64,000 bases of DNA from Paralithodes platypus (Eukaryota; Arthropoda; Malacostraca; Decapoda; Lithodidae). The stretch lies in the NCBI GenBank assembly GCA_032716605.1, contig CM064495.1, positions 47,655,940-47,719,939 on the forward strand, written 5' to 3'. This document shows, piece after piece, positions 12,696-23,846 of this stretch. Under the pieces are notes generated by a model that was given only the letters and a program-made list of their open reading frames with translations, was not told the origin of the DNA and did no database searches. Each line of letters starts with the position of its first letter. Within the stretch, counting starts at the first letter, position 1. Both the position numbers and the translations under genes were made by a program.

Positions 12696-13333
12696 TTACA
12701 AAGAATAGTTAGTATCTCAGAGACCTTGGGGTCCATTCCGAGGAGATACTCGAAGTAGAAGGAGAGAGAGACTGTTTAGTGCACTACACTCGTTATAGAG
12801 TGTGCAAAATACTATCTACTCTATTCTTGAACTGCTCTACTGAATAGCTGTTTACAACTTCAGAGGGAAGTTTGTTCCAGGTAGAACAGATCTTGTAAGG
12901 GAAAAAGTTTCCACAAATACTAGTGCTGAACCTTTTCAATTCTAATTTCCAGCCATGGTTTCGTGTTGTATTCATATTGAGGCTAAACATTTTGCTATAA
13001 TCCACATTGTCAAACCCATTAAGTATTTTAAAAACATCGATGAGCTGACCTCGTATTCTGCGTGTCTTCAACGGGAAGAGATCAAGAGCTCTCAACTGGT
13101 CCTCATAGCTCGGTCTTCTAGCGATGGAATAAGCTTTGTAGCCCTAGCTTGTACTCTTTCCAGTCGCTCTATATCTTTCCTGAGTGCTGAAGACCAGCAA
13201 TTGAACAGCATACTCCAGGAGAGTCCGTAGCAGAGCGTTGTAAAGTGTAAGGACTATTTCCTTATTTCTATACTTAAATTGCCTCTTAAATAGCCCAATA
13301 ATTCCTGAGCTTTCTTCTCTACTTCAAGGCAAT
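12696..13333 (-). pseudogene. CR1/L2-like LINE, 3' part (RT C-terminal region), copy 1
   Basis: Minus-strand reading gives the C-terminal region typical of CR1/L2-type non-LTR elements. Upstream pieces LEYAVQFNCW-like and RKDIERLERVQARATKLIPS lie in another frame. The ORF at 13095-12793 then carries LDLFPLKTRRIRGQLIDVFK, ILNGFDNVDYSKMFSLNM, ICSTWNKLPSEVVNS and VEQFKNRVDSIL. At least one frameshift separates the two blocks (near 13110) and an in-frame stop follows RTS. The 3' end runs into a GTAACTCTCTCT-type tail. The catalytic RT core is absent (5' truncated). A second copy lies at 46976-47668. Confidence 0.85.
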
Positions 13334-13408
13334 GCTTGGAAAACTTCAGAGAAAGAGAGAGAGAGTGTGAGAGAGAGTGAGAGTGAGAGTGAGAAGACAG
13401 AAGGGTAA

Positions 13409-13628
13409 CTGCTTTGATGGAGTAATGGTTCTAGAGTGTTTAAAATCGGTATGTGGTAACCCAGGATCGAATCCCGGTGGATCACATGCTTACTTTCATT
13501 AATTTCTGTGGGAGGTGTTTGGTGTTGGAGTTAAATTTATACAAAATAGATTATCATTAGTTTCAGGGGTATTTGGTAGCGAGGTCGGTCTATATGATCT
13601 GTGCCCCATGAGTATCCTTTATTCTCAC
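13409..13628 (+). mobile_element. tRNA-derived SINE (family N), interrupted by a B element
   Basis: The tRNA-like head has box A in TTTGATGGAGTAATGGTT and box B in CCAGGATCGAATCCC. It is followed by the conserved tail CACATGCTTACTTTCATTAA and GGTGTTTGGTGTTGGAG. The body continues past 13556 to TATTCTCAC, where the B element begins at TTAA. The continuation appears to resume after 13950. Confidence 0.8.
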
Positions 13629-13950
13629 TTAAGGGGAGGTTTTTAGTTAGTTCCCTAGACTTCCATCAAGCTTAACATTACAGCCCCTAGACCCCCTTTC
13701 AAGCTAAATTTGTATATTTTTCGGTATAAAAATGTGGTTCCTCTTAAATTACAGGCTCGCTATCGCTCGCCAGGAAAAAATCGACACCTAAATGGCACGA
13801 AAAGTCTTAAAATTGACAGAAATGGGGCGAAAGTTCTTAAAATCGCCAAACTAATGGGGCGAACGTCTTATAATATCAAAAGCAATGGGGCTAACCATGA
13901 GGGAGAATGGGGTCAAGAAAAAAATCCCTCAAGTGGAAATCTGCCTTTAA
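13629..13950 (-). mobile_element. TTAA fold-back element, family B
   Basis: Ends TTAAGGGGAGGTTTTTAG and CTGCCTTTAA. Contains GGCTCGCTATCGCTCGCCAG, GACACCTAAATGGCACGAAA and the GGGGCGAA landmarks. The central CCGGCC hairpin is lost in this copy. It lies inside SINE-N sequence. Confidence 0.85.
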
Positions 13951-13974
13951 CCCTAGGCTATTCATAAGTGCAGT

Positions 13975-14190
13975 CGGGTGTAGCACATGATTAGTCGAGT
14001 AATGTTCAGTATTCGACAAATGGATATTAATCGTAGTCATGTGCTATATTTATAACTGCCTTGATGGTGTAATGGTTAGCGTGTATACAATCTGTATGTG
14101 GTAACCAAGGTTCGAATCCCGATGAATCACATGCTTATTTTCTTTAATTTCTGTGGGAGGTGTTTGGTGTTGGAGTGAAACTAAAACAAA
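13975..14190 (+). mobile_element. SINE family N with 5' fold-back module
   Basis: The 5' module 13983-14047 is a cruciform (TAGCACATGATTAG against CGTAGTCATGTGCTA, with an inner GTCGAGTA/TATTCGAC stem). The tRNA-like head follows, with box A TGATGGTGTAATGGTTAG and box B AAGGTTCGAATCCC, then the family tail with GGTGTTTGGTGTTGGAG. The same module plus head occurs at 18993-19215. Confidence 0.75.
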
Positions 14191-14237
14191 AAAAATGAAA
14201 ATAATTGTATGGTCTTCCATCACTTCAACACCCTCAA

Positions 14238-14614
14238 TTAAGGGGGGTCACCGGCTTTTTTGTATCTTTCTCTCCGTTTATCTATTTCCCTGGCTTGTAT
14301 CCATTCGGCCCCATTCAGCCAACTGTTTTAAGACGTTTAACCCCATACAGGTGTCGATTTTTTCCTGACGAGCGATAGCGAGCCAGCATTGTATGGAAAA
14401 AGCCGGAGACATTTTTCTATCGAAAAATTGTACAAATTTAGCTTGCTGTCGAAAACAAATATATATATATATGCTGGCTCGCTAACGCTCGCCAGGAAAA
14501 TATTAACACCTGGATGGGGGTAAACGTCTTAAAATAGTAGGCTGAATGGGGCAGAATGGATACAAGCCAACGAGAGAGGGCGAGAAAGAAAAAAAACGAG
14601 GTGGGCTCCCTTAA
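14238..14614 (+). mobile_element. TTAA fold-back element, family A
   Basis: Begins TTAAGGGGGGTCACCGGC, ends GAGGTGGGCTCCCTTAA. The arms match as an inverted repeat (GGCTTGTATCCATTCGGCCC on the left, complement near 14565). The central hairpin is reduced to AAGCCGGAGAC; the ATTTTTCTATCGAAAAAT stem is intact. Confidence 0.9.
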
Positions 14615-14734
14615 AAGCCAAATAAAAAATATGTTGCTACCCAAGTCTCGTGTCAAGGAAGGTGGACCGTTGTAGATTTATTTATTTACAGACAATATAC
14701 TGAATAATGAATCCTTCCATGTAAATTATGGTAA

Positions 14735-14949
14735 ATAACCCATTGAGTACCAGCGACGTGTGTTGTATTTTATTCTAGCTGTATTTAGACGATATTATGC
14801 AGCTTAGGAAGGATTTATGGTAGTTAAAATGGTTGGTTGAGATAGTCTGAACCATTTTTATAACTAGAGGTCATGCCTAAGCCGAATAAAGTCGTCTAAT
14901 AGTTGCCGGAATATGAAACAAAGGACATCCCTGATACTGCAAGGGTTAA
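14735..14949. mobile_element. TTAA fold-back element, family C
   Basis: Left ATAACCCATTGAGTACCAG (first T of TTAA changed), right ACTGCAAGGGTTAA; 215 bp. Internal inverted landmarks TTTAGACGATATTATGCAGC and AAAGTCGTCTAATAG. Confidence 0.85.
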
Positions 14950-15423
14950 GCTAATTGGATTGAATATTTGTGGAAAATTGAGCATGTATGCAGTTTTCAG
15001 GAAATTAAAGAAAAATACATAACCTATATTTTGAAACGGTACGACAACCAGGGATGAATTTCAATACACACAATAAAATAGAAAATAAAATAAATAAATA
15101 ATCAACAAATATAATCAATAAATAAATAATTAAATGGAATAATAAGAAAACAAATCAATATTAAAGAAAACAAGAGACAGAAAGCAAAGCATACCAATAA
15201 TGGTACGGTAATATAAATTAAGAGCGAGACACCAACATAATATGCAACTAAATAAGTACAATAACGTGTCAGGTAATCTACCAACTACCTGTGGGTAATC
15301 GAACCCCGGCCTTTCAGATGATAGCCCAAAGGACAACATAAGACATAATGGCAGCATGAACAAAAATAATAACAGGAATTCCAATGACCACTACACTACC
15401 ATATACTGTTACTGCATAATCTA
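14950..15423. other. AT-rich unassigned sequence
   Basis: AATAAATA-rich; no gene or repeat family recognised. Confidence 0.4.
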
Positions 15424-15508
15424 TATTTTATTAATTTCACCACAACACCAAACACCTCCAATGAAATTAATGAAAGCATATTATGTGTGATCCACCGGGA
15501 TAATAACA
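15424..15508 (-). mobile_element. SINE family N, 3' fragment
   Basis: Complement of the family tail (CAACACCAAACACCTCCAAT, then GAAATTAATGAAAGCAT) ending at a partial box B (GATCCACCGGGAT). The tRNA-like head is missing. Confidence 0.75.
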
Positions 15509-16143
<635 letters not shown>

Positions 16144-16147
<4 letters not shown>

Positions 16148-16513
16148 TTTCATCGCATTTACTTATTTTTGTTTACGTATGTACAACTAGCCATAACAAT
16201 ATATTAGTGCCAACATTAATGCTATTAAACAAAATGGCATCCAGCACTTACTATGATAAACTTTATATTCTTCTACTGTACTTCAATTTCAATCTTTACC
16301 TTCTGCAAATGACCAAACCCCAAATCCCTCCCATGTACTGTATACCATCCTAACTCTTCCATTCCCACTCCCTAATCCACCAATCCTTCAATTATGGACA
16401 TGTTCTAGCTTTTCTTTAGCTCTCCTGTCCTGTCCTATGATAAACCGATTCAATTATTGTCAAGGAACCTTTCAACCCTTCCTCTCAACAGTATCCTGTT
16501 TTACCTGTTGACA
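16144..16513. other. Unassigned sequence
   Basis: No gene or repeat recognised. Confidence 0.4.
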
Positions 16514-16728
16514 TTAACCCATTCAGTACCGGTGATGTCCTTTTCATTATATTCTGGCAATTATTAGACGATTATAATCAGCTTCAAAAGGGCCTCCAGC
16601 AATTAACAGGCTTCAAACTATCTCATTTAGCCCTTTTTACTATCACAGATCCTTCTTCAGCTGCACAATATCCTCTAAATATAGCTAGAATACAATGAAA
16701 AAGACGTCGCCGGTACAGACAGGGTTAA
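16514..16728. mobile_element. TTAA fold-back element, family C
   Basis: TTAACCCATTCAGTACCGG to CCGGTACAGACAGGGTTAA; 215 bp, near-palindromic ends. First member of the cluster reaching 17820. Confidence 0.92.
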
Positions 16729-16776
16729 TACAGAACCTAGCTTTCAAAACATACCCTCAATTCTACTAATTACTGT

Positions 16777-16988
16777 TTAACCCCTTCAGCACGATGACGC
16801 AATTTTAATCTTATTCTGGTTACCAATAGGCGATTTTCATTAGTTTTGAATCTAGCTCTAGGACTCAAAGGGGTAAACATGATCTCACTAAACCCACTGA
16901 ATAACATGGGTTCTTCTTAAGCTGCATACAATTGTCTAACTATGGCCAGAAGAATAGGTATAAGACGGCATCGTGCTGAAGGGGTTAA
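16777..16988. mobile_element. TTAA fold-back element, family H
   Basis: TTAACCCCTTCAGCACGATG on the left and CATCGTGCTGAAGGGGTTAA on the right are exact inverted repeats of 20 bp. Total 212 bp. Its right TTAA (16985-16988) is also the left TTAA of the next element. Confidence 0.92.
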
Positions 16989-17275
16989 GGGGAGTTCTGT
17001 ATTTATTCGATCATATAATTATATATATTTCTTATATATTTTCCTCATAAGACCTCCATCAAGCTTAAAAGAAATATCCCCAAGAGTCTTCGAGATAAAT
17101 TTGCAAAAAATTTCGGTAGATTCCTCGTTATCACTTGCCAAGAAAAATATCGACACCTACATGGCACGAAAGGGCTTAAAATCGTCAAACTAATGGGGCA
17201 TACACTTAAAATCTTAATAACCAATGAGCCTAAGCATCAGGGAGAAAGGGTTCCTGAAAAACAAACACCCCTTAA
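16985..17275 (-). mobile_element. TTAA fold-back element, family B (diverged)
   Basis: TTAAGGGGAGTTCTG to AACACCCCTTAA. Retains ATCGACACCTACATGGCACG and CGTCAAACTAATGGGGCA, but the central hairpin is eroded. Shares a TTAA with both neighbours. Confidence 0.8.
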
Positions 17276-17608
17276 GGGGAGATTTCCACTTGAGGTATTT
17301 TTTTACTGAACTCCTTTCTCATTCAGGTTTATCCCCATTGATTTTGAGATTTTAAGACGTTCGCTCCATAAGTTTGGCGATTTTAGGAGCTCTCGCCCCA
17401 TTTCTGTAAATTTTAAGATCTTTCGTGTCATTTAGGGGTCAATTTTTTCCTGGCGAGCGATAGCGAGCCTGTAATTTAAGAGGAACCGGCCTTCGGCCGG
17501 GAAATTTTTCTACCGAAAAATGTACAAATTTAGCTTGAAAGAGGGTCTAGAGGGTGTAATTTTAAGCTTGATGGAGGTCTAGGGAACATACTAGAAACCT
17601 CCCCTTAA
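17272..17608 (+). mobile_element. TTAA fold-back element, family B (well preserved)
   Basis: TTAAGGGGAGATTTCCACTT to AACCTCCCCTTAA, 337 bp. Contains GGCGAGCGATAGCGAGCC, the hairpin CCGGCCTTCGGCCGG, the hairpin TTTTTCTACCGAAAAA and TCTAGAGGGTGTAATTTTAA. A good type copy for the family. Confidence 0.93.
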
Positions 17609-17820
17609 CCGATACAGTACCAGTGACTTCCTTTTTCATTATATTCTGGCAACTATTGTACGATTCTACTCAGCTTAGGAAGGACGTCTACCAATAAAAA
17701 GGATACAGACTATATCAATTCATCCTTCCAGCTACCCTATATCCTTTCTATACTGAATACAATCGTCAACATGTACCTGAACACAAATAAATAATACGTC
17801 GCCGGTACAGAATGGGTTAA
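17605..17820. mobile_element. TTAA fold-back element, family C
   Basis: TTAACCGATACAGTACCAGTG to CGCCGGTACAGAATGGGTTAA; 216 bp. Its left TTAA is the right TTAA of the preceding B element. Confidence 0.9.
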
Positions 17821-17835
17821 GTAATTATGTCAAAG

Positions 17836-18192
17836 AATGCAAAATACGGACTAGGCCACATATATACAATTATGCAAAATACGGACTAGGCCACATATAC
17901 AATTATGCAAAATACGGACTAGGCCACATATATACAATTATGCAAAATACGGACTAGGCCACATATATACAATTATGCAAAATACGGACTAGGCCACATA
18001 TATACAATTATGCAAAATACGGACTAGGCCACATATATACAATTATGCAAAATACGGACTAGGCCACATATATACAATTATGCAAAATACGGACTAGGCC
18101 ACATGTATACAATTATGCAAAATACGGACTAGGCCACATGTATACAATTATGCAAAATACGGACTACTGTAGGCCACATATATACAATTATG
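17836..18192. repeat. 35-bp minisatellite, 10 copies
   Basis: Unit contains TATGCAAAATACGGACTAGG and CCACATATATACAAT. Copies are nearly identical (ATATAT to ATGTAT in the eighth and ninth, a CTGT insertion in the tenth), suggesting recent expansion. It begins 16 bp after a C element. Confidence 0.97.
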
Positions 18193-18387
18193 CGAAGAGG
18201 TGAGTCCTGTCCTCTCTCTGTCTCTAGCCCTTCTCAACACTCACCCACCTCATCCAACAGCAGGCAGACATTACTACAATGCATACCAGTCCAAACTGTA
18301 TAACTACTTTGCCATTTAGTTATCACGGGGGAAACTTTCAATTTACTCCATTAGGGGAAACCTAGTTCTCTCAACGATCTAATGTAT

Positions 18388-18500
18388 TAATTTCACTCCC
18401 AACATCAAACACCTCCCAATGAAATTAATGAAAGAATGTGATCCTACCGGGATTCGAACCTGGGTTACCACATACAGATCTACTGTACTTCTTTCATTTC
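18388..18500 (-). mobile_element. SINE family N, minus-strand copy
   Basis: Complement of tail and head: AACATCAAACACCTCCCAAT, then GGGATTCGAACCTGGGTT (box B complement) and CCACATACAG. Forms an inverted pair with the next copy. Confidence 0.8.
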
Positions 18501-18565
18501 CCCATCTTAAACTTCCACTAACAACCTTATTTCCCACAAACTTCCTTATCCCACTAACTTTTAAG

Positions 18566-18790
18566 TTATGTATATGGTGTCTCAGGTTCGAATCCTGGGA
18601 GGACCACATGCTTTCATTATTATAATTTGAGGGTGTTTGGTGTTGGGAGTGATATGAATTAATTAAGATTATTTCTATAGATTCAGAAACAAGTAAGTTG
18701 CCAGGTCAGTCGTTTGAGATTTGAGCCCCATAATTTGTTCTTTCCTTTCACATAAGCGTTACCCCATTCACAGTGCAGTTGGGTCATTAG
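18566..18790 (+). mobile_element. SINE family N, plus-strand copy with long body
   Basis: Box B CAGGTTCGAATCCTGGG, tail ACATGCTTTCATTATTATAA and GGGTGTTTGGTGTTGGGAG. The body then continues as at 13557-13628 (GAGCCCCATAATTTG, CCCATTCACAGTGCAGTTGG). The box A half is not recognisable. Confidence 0.75.
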
Positions 18791-18992
18791 TTGGTTCCAC
18801 TTCATCTGACACCAAATTGAATCCCTCACCCAACGGATTTTTCTATACTTTATGGAATAATCGGAATGTTTCATGTCTCAGCATTATCTAATTACCGAGT
18901 TCTCTTAATTACCAACACACTTCGTTTCAAAATGTTCGTAATAGAGGAGTAATTGAGGTAAGGATGTTGTAATTTAGTGTCAGAAGATATGG

Positions 18993-19215
18993 CACCGAGT
19001 ATAGTACATGATTAGATTGATATCCAATATTCGATAACAAGAATATTAATCGAGATCATGTGCTGAACCTTTAACTGTCTTGGTTGTGTCAAGGTTAGAG
19101 TGTTTAAGTTCTGTATGTGGTATCCCAGGTTCGAATCCCGGGAGGATCACATGCTTTCATTAATTTCATTTCAAGGTGTTTGGTGTTGGGAGTGAGATGA
19201 AATCATTTAGATTAT
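18993..19215 (+). mobile_element. SINE family N with 5' fold-back module
   Basis: Module TAGTACATGATTAGATTGA paired with TCGAGATCATGTGCTG. The head follows with GGTATCCCAGGTTCGAATCC and the tail with GGTGTTTGGTGTTGGGAG. Same order as 13975-14190. Confidence 0.8.
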
Positions 19216-19494
19216 TAACAAACAAACTAACCAACCACCGGCAGACATTACAACGCGACCGAACGAGTTAATATCATAATGACAACGCAAGCATTATGAC
19301 TTTATTTGAGCAACTGTACGTCAAGAGGAGGAAAAATAAGGGTCCGGTCCCAAAATATACAATTGTGTTCTCAAGAGGCGAGCCACTGTCCTCTCTCTCC
19401 CCCCCCCTTCTCTCCAAAAATGCGTCTGGATTTTTCATGTGTTTGTCTTCCCGTTTATGTTTGGTTTGTGTAATGTTGCGTGACATTATAGGAG

Positions 19495-19830
<336 letters not shown>

Positions 19831-19965
19831 CTCCAGCTAAAAAGCCGTACCGGAATATAGGATGAAGTGTAACCTTATGGGTCAGGAAATGCTCACAAGG
19901 AAAGATTTTTTATAGAGTATAGAAATAAATTAGTCTGAAAGGGAATTTACACTTATCTACTGATT

Positions 19966-20003
<38 letters not shown>

Positions 20004-20040
20004 ATGTGTGTATGTACAATTGAGATAAAGACTATTCGTA

Positions 20041-20348
20041 CACGGTTTGTATCCATTCGGCCCCATTCAACCTACTGTTTCTTCCTGGCGAGCGATAGCG
20101 AGCCAGCATTGTATGGAGAAATCCGGCTTCGCCGGAGAAATGTTTCTATCGAAAAATGCACAAATTTAGCTTGCTGTCAAAACAAAAAATATATATGCTG
20201 GCTCGCTACCACTCGCCAGGAAAATATTTACACCTGGATGGGGGTAAACGTCTTAAAACAGTAGGCTGAATGGGGCTGAATGGGGCCGAATGGATACAAA
20301 CCACAGAGAGGGAGAGAAAGAGAAAAAAAGCGAAGTGGGCTCCTTTAA
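20041..20348 (+). mobile_element. TTAA fold-back element, family A, left part deleted
   Basis: Starts inside the arm (GGTTTGTATCCATTCGGCCC) without a left TTAA. Retains GGCGAGCGATAGCGAGCCAG, hairpin CCGGCTTCGCCGG and the right end AAGTGGGCTCCTTTAA. Part of the left arm between CTACTGTTT and CTTCCTGG is deleted. Confidence 0.85.
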
Positions 20349-20819
20349 CGATATGACACAATTTGCGAAACAGGTATTTTTCCCTTCCTCCCCTGGCCTA
20401 TCCGTCATTTCTCTTCCTCCTCCTCCACATATTCCCCTCCCCTCACTTTACCCTTCTCTCTCTCTCTCTGTTCCCCTCCTGTCATTCTTTTCTCTTATTC
20501 CGCCATGCACCTATTGCAAATTTGCCATATCAACTTTCCCCTTCGACAAACTTTGGTCATACAGTCTATTTACTTACTTTATTTACTCTATTTACTTTAC
20601 CGAGCGAATAAACCGGAATGGAACCCGTGTTGGTGTCACTAATATTACATATAACGATACCTTCCACATAATACCAGGTAATATTACATGTAACGATACC
20701 TTCCACATAATACCAGGTAATATTTTTAAGGCGCTGTGTTATTTTGTTGGTATATTTATTTAGTAATTTTTTTTTTTTTTTTTTTTTTTTAGTTTCCTCC
20801 CAGACCTGCATCAAACTTT
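20349..20819. other. Unassigned sequence with a 41-bp direct duplication and T-run
   Basis: AACGATACCTTCCACATAAT plus ACCAGGTAATATT occurs twice in tandem at about 20645-20730. A T-run of about 24 lies at 20768-20791. Short Leu/Pro/Ser-rich ORFs reflect the CTCC-rich composition. Confidence 0.6.
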
Positions 20820-20874
20820 ATAATCCTGGGAATATCACATGCTTTCATATAATTTCATTTGGGTGTTATTGGTG
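20820..20874 (+). mobile_element. SINE family N, 3' fragment cut by a B element
   Basis: ATCCTGGGAATATCACATGC, then TTTCATATAATTTCATTTGG. The tail is interrupted where the B element starts at TTAA 20875. Confidence 0.7.
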
Positions 20875-21201
20875 TTAAGGGGAGATCTCCACTTGAGGGA
20901 TTTTTTTTCTTGACCCCTTTCTCACTCATGTTTAGCCCCATTGCTTTTGATATTATAACACGTTTTCCCCATTAGTTTAGCAATTTTAAGAACTTTCACC
21001 CCATATTAAGACCTTTCGTGCAATTTAGGTGTCGATTTTATCCTGGCGAGCGATAGCGAGCCTGTAATTTAAGAGGAACCGGCTTTCAGCCGGGACATTT
21101 TTCTACCGAAAAATGTACAAATTTATCTTGAAAGGGGGTCTAGGGGTGTAATTTTAAGATTGATGGAATTCTAGGGAACGAACTAAAAACCTCCCCCATA
21201 A
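20875..21201 (+). mobile_element. TTAA fold-back element, family B
   Basis: TTAAGGGGAGATCTCCACTT to CTCCCCCATAA. The central hairpin reads CCGGCT-TTC-AGCCGG: relative to the family both sides of one base pair changed (C:G to T:A), so pairing is kept. Confidence 0.9.
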
Positions 21202-21344
21202 TATATAATTATACTGTATGTTGTAACCATTGTATATATACAGTATATAATTATGTAAATGTGTTTATGACAATGTTTTGAATTGAAATTGAAGAACGAT
21301 ACTAAAAATAATATGGAAACGGCGAAAACAATAAAGCTGAAAGG

Positions 21345-21456
21345 TATACCATTTGGGAAGAGTCAACCGGGGAATAGGTGTGGCTTTATACAGTCAGTTG
21401 GTTCGAGCCCGTTTTGAGTAGAGGATTTCTGACCTAGTTATAATGAATGGACTATA
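21345..21456. mobile_element. Fold-back repeat, family G, partial
   Basis: Shares CCATTTGGGAAGAGTCAACC and the right end TTATAATGAATGGACTATAG with 29291-29497. The left terminus is missing. Confidence 0.65.
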
Positions 21457-21489
21457 GCCATCCAATAATTTAGTGATTATATGTTTATC

Positions 21490-21628
21490 TTAAGGGAGCC
21501 CACCTCTCTTTTTTCTCTTTCTCTCCCTCTCTTTGGCTTGTATCCATTCGGACCCCTTCAGCCTACTATTCTAAGACGTTTACCCCCATCCAGGTGTCAA
21601 TATTTTCCTGGCGAGCGGTAGTGAGCCA

Positions 21629-21669
<41 letters not shown>

Positions 21670-21896
21670 TGCTTTGAAAGCAAGCTAAATTTGTAATTTT
21701 TTTGATAGAAAAATGTCTCCGGCGAAGCCGGATTTCTCCATACAATGCTGGCTCGCTATCACTCGCCAGGAAGAAGTCGACAACTGGATGGGGATAAACG
21801 TCTTAAAACAGTTGGCTGAATGGGGCCAAATGGATACAAGCCAGAGAAAGAGAGAAAAGGAGAGAAAGATGAAAAAAAGCAGGTGACCCCCCTTAA
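21490..21896 (-). mobile_element. TTAA fold-back element, family A with (AT)n expansion
   Basis: TTAAGGGAGCCCACCTC to AGGTGACCCCCCTTAA. A TA expansion of about 30 bp sits in the loop at 21634-21666. Its right TTAA is shared with the C element that follows. Confidence 0.9.
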
Positions 21897-22178
21897 CCCA
21901 TGCAGTACCAGTGACGTCCTTTGCATCATATTCTGGCAATTATATTTAGTTTAGGAAGGACGGTTACCCATGAAAGGTTACATAGGGCCTACCATCTCTA
22001 TCAATCCTTTCAGCTACCACATATCCTTCCTAAGCTTCACAAAATCGTCTACCTATAGCTAAAATCAAACCATCTATACAGTAGTTTTATTAATTTCACA
22101 CAACACCAAACACCTCCAATGAAATAAAGAAAGCATATGTGTGATCAACCGGGACGTCGCCGGTACAGAAGGGGTTAA
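21893..22178. mobile_element. TTAA fold-back element, family C, carrying a SINE fragment
   Basis: TTAACCCATGCAGTACCAGTG to CGCCGGTACAGAAGGGGTTAA. At 286 bp it is about 70 bp longer than other C copies because SINE-N sequence occupies 22085-22158. Confidence 0.88.
22085..22158 (-). mobile_element. SINE family N fragment inside a C element
   Basis: TTTTATTAATTTCACACAAC, then CACCAAACACCTCCAATGAA and GTGTGATCAACCGGGA. It ends at the partial box B, like 15424-15508. Confidence 0.75.
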
Positions 22179-22680
22179 TCCAACAGACATTTAGAGTCCG
22201 CGGCTCTGACATAAATAACCCACCAGCCAATTCATGATCCACCATCGAATAACCCATAATCCTCAACATGATCACAAAAATCAAACAAATATTAATATAC
22301 GCTGCTCATGATCAATCCACCAAACCTTGCCATAAATCGCTCCACAATCACGAACCATAATTATAAACACTGAACTTAGGACCTCATTCGATATCCACAA
22401 TCAGCTATATTCACAATCGCAAACCACTACAGTTCACTTTAGCTTTGATGCGAGGAGCCTTTTTGAACCATTTTCACGCATTCTTCACCCAATCAATCAG
22501 AATCCACCACACAGTAAATTTTCCATCCACCACAATGCCAAAGATGATCCCACACAAACCAAGATCCACCAAATCCACACGTCAACAAAATCCACTCCAG
22601 CTTATGATTCGAGGAGGCCCCATTTCCCACCACCCATCTCCACACACTAAGGTATTCAAGTAGCCAATAACTTTCGCACC
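22179..22680. other. Unassigned C/A-rich sequence
   Basis: Recurring words such as AATCCACCA and CCACAATC suggest an old degenerate tandem sequence. No gene. Confidence 0.4.
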
Positions 22681-23164
22681 TCCTTGTTGTTCCGCGCCCT
22701 ATGTGGTTCGACAGACAGAGAGAGAGAGAGATAGAGGGTTTGTCTTACTTTATTGAAAACGACTGAAGACATGGCGGTGCGTTCCTGGGTGATTGCCTGT
22801 TTGTTCGTATTTGTGCCGCGTCTCTTGAGTGGTGCAGCGACATGTGCTTGGGTATGTTTGTTGGGTTTGAGCTGATGAGATGGGGACGATATGAGGGGAG
22901 GGGAGACGAAATGATACAGGATAAGAGAAAACCACACAAGAGTAGCTTAGATACAACAATATAAAGCAAGACATAACAATACGAGACTAACAAAACCAGA
23001 CGAATAAGAAGTTGACGAGATCAAATGTCGCAAAAGAAGATACGATTAGATGTGATTAAATTATTGGCTTTAAACCAAAATAAAACAATCCAAATTAAAT
23101 CGAGACTAACCAAAGCAAGATAAAACTATAAGGGCAGTCAGAAGAGGGCATACCTCCGCCTACG
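22681..23164. other. Unassigned sequence with a minus-strand poly(A)-signal-like end
   Basis: On the minus strand, TTTTCAATAAAGTAAGACAA is followed by CCTCTATCTCTCTCTC. This could be the 3' end of a retroposed transcript or a terminal exon. Three short overlapping ORFs give no recognisable protein. Confidence 0.3.
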
Positions 23165-23372
23165 CTATTGTCTGTTCGCTGTAAGTTGACGAGAAATCAT
23201 GACCTCTACCCTCTGTAACTCAAAAAGGGCTAGAGCAGCTTGGCTGTAAATTTCCACATCTATTCCGTGACTGACTCTTCCCAAATGGTAGAAATATTAG
23301 ATCGATTACTCAAGTCGTTTTTGAGTTACAGAGGTCATGATTTCTCGCCTACTTACAGCGAATAGACTATAG
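23165..23372. mobile_element. Fold-back repeat, family G, complete
   Basis: CTATTGTCTGTTCGCTGTAA at the left and TTACAGCGAATAGACTATAG at the right are inverted. A further pair, GAAATCATGACCTCT and AGAGGTCATGATTTC, extends the arms. Length 208 bp. Confidence 0.8.
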
Positions 23373-23619
23373 CAGAGATATGTGTTCTACCATAGTTTGG
23401 CCTCTTAAATGTAATCACTTCTTCCTTGGCGCATATCCTATCTACCCAAAAAAAATCGTGAACATCGGGTCATACCTTTTTGAGATGTCGTGTTTACAGT
23501 CAAACCTCCTCCAACTTCGTTTACTGAGGTTACATTATTTGACGAGACGAGAATATACGAAACAAACAGAAATTGTACAGTACATTAGCTGTTTGAATGA
23601 CTTTCTGACTCTGGCTAAG

Positions 23620-23813
23620 TGAGATAGATAGATTAGACAGATATACTGTATAGTTAGACAGATAGATAGATATATAGATAGATAGATATGTAGATAGATA
23701 GATATGTAGATAGATAGATAGATATAGATAGATAGATAGACAGATAGATATAAGAGAAGAGAAGATAAAACAAGATAAGAAAAGAGAAGAAGATCAGAGA
23801 AGAGAAAAGAAGG

Positions 23814-23845
<32 letters not shown>

Positions 23846-23846
23846 T
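23620..23846. repeat. (GATA)n-like and (CA)n microsatellites
   Basis: AGATAGATAGAT-type units to about 23750, an AGAAGAGAA-rich stretch, then (CA)n at 23820-23846. Confidence 0.9.

Noticed and set aside
14056..14130. Functional tRNA gene (box A and box B present)
   Set aside because: Several copies share the same non-tRNA tail and cloverleaf stems are poor, so this is a SINE head.
17836..18192. CRISPR-like 35-bp repeats
   Set aside because: Pure tandem repeat without spacers.
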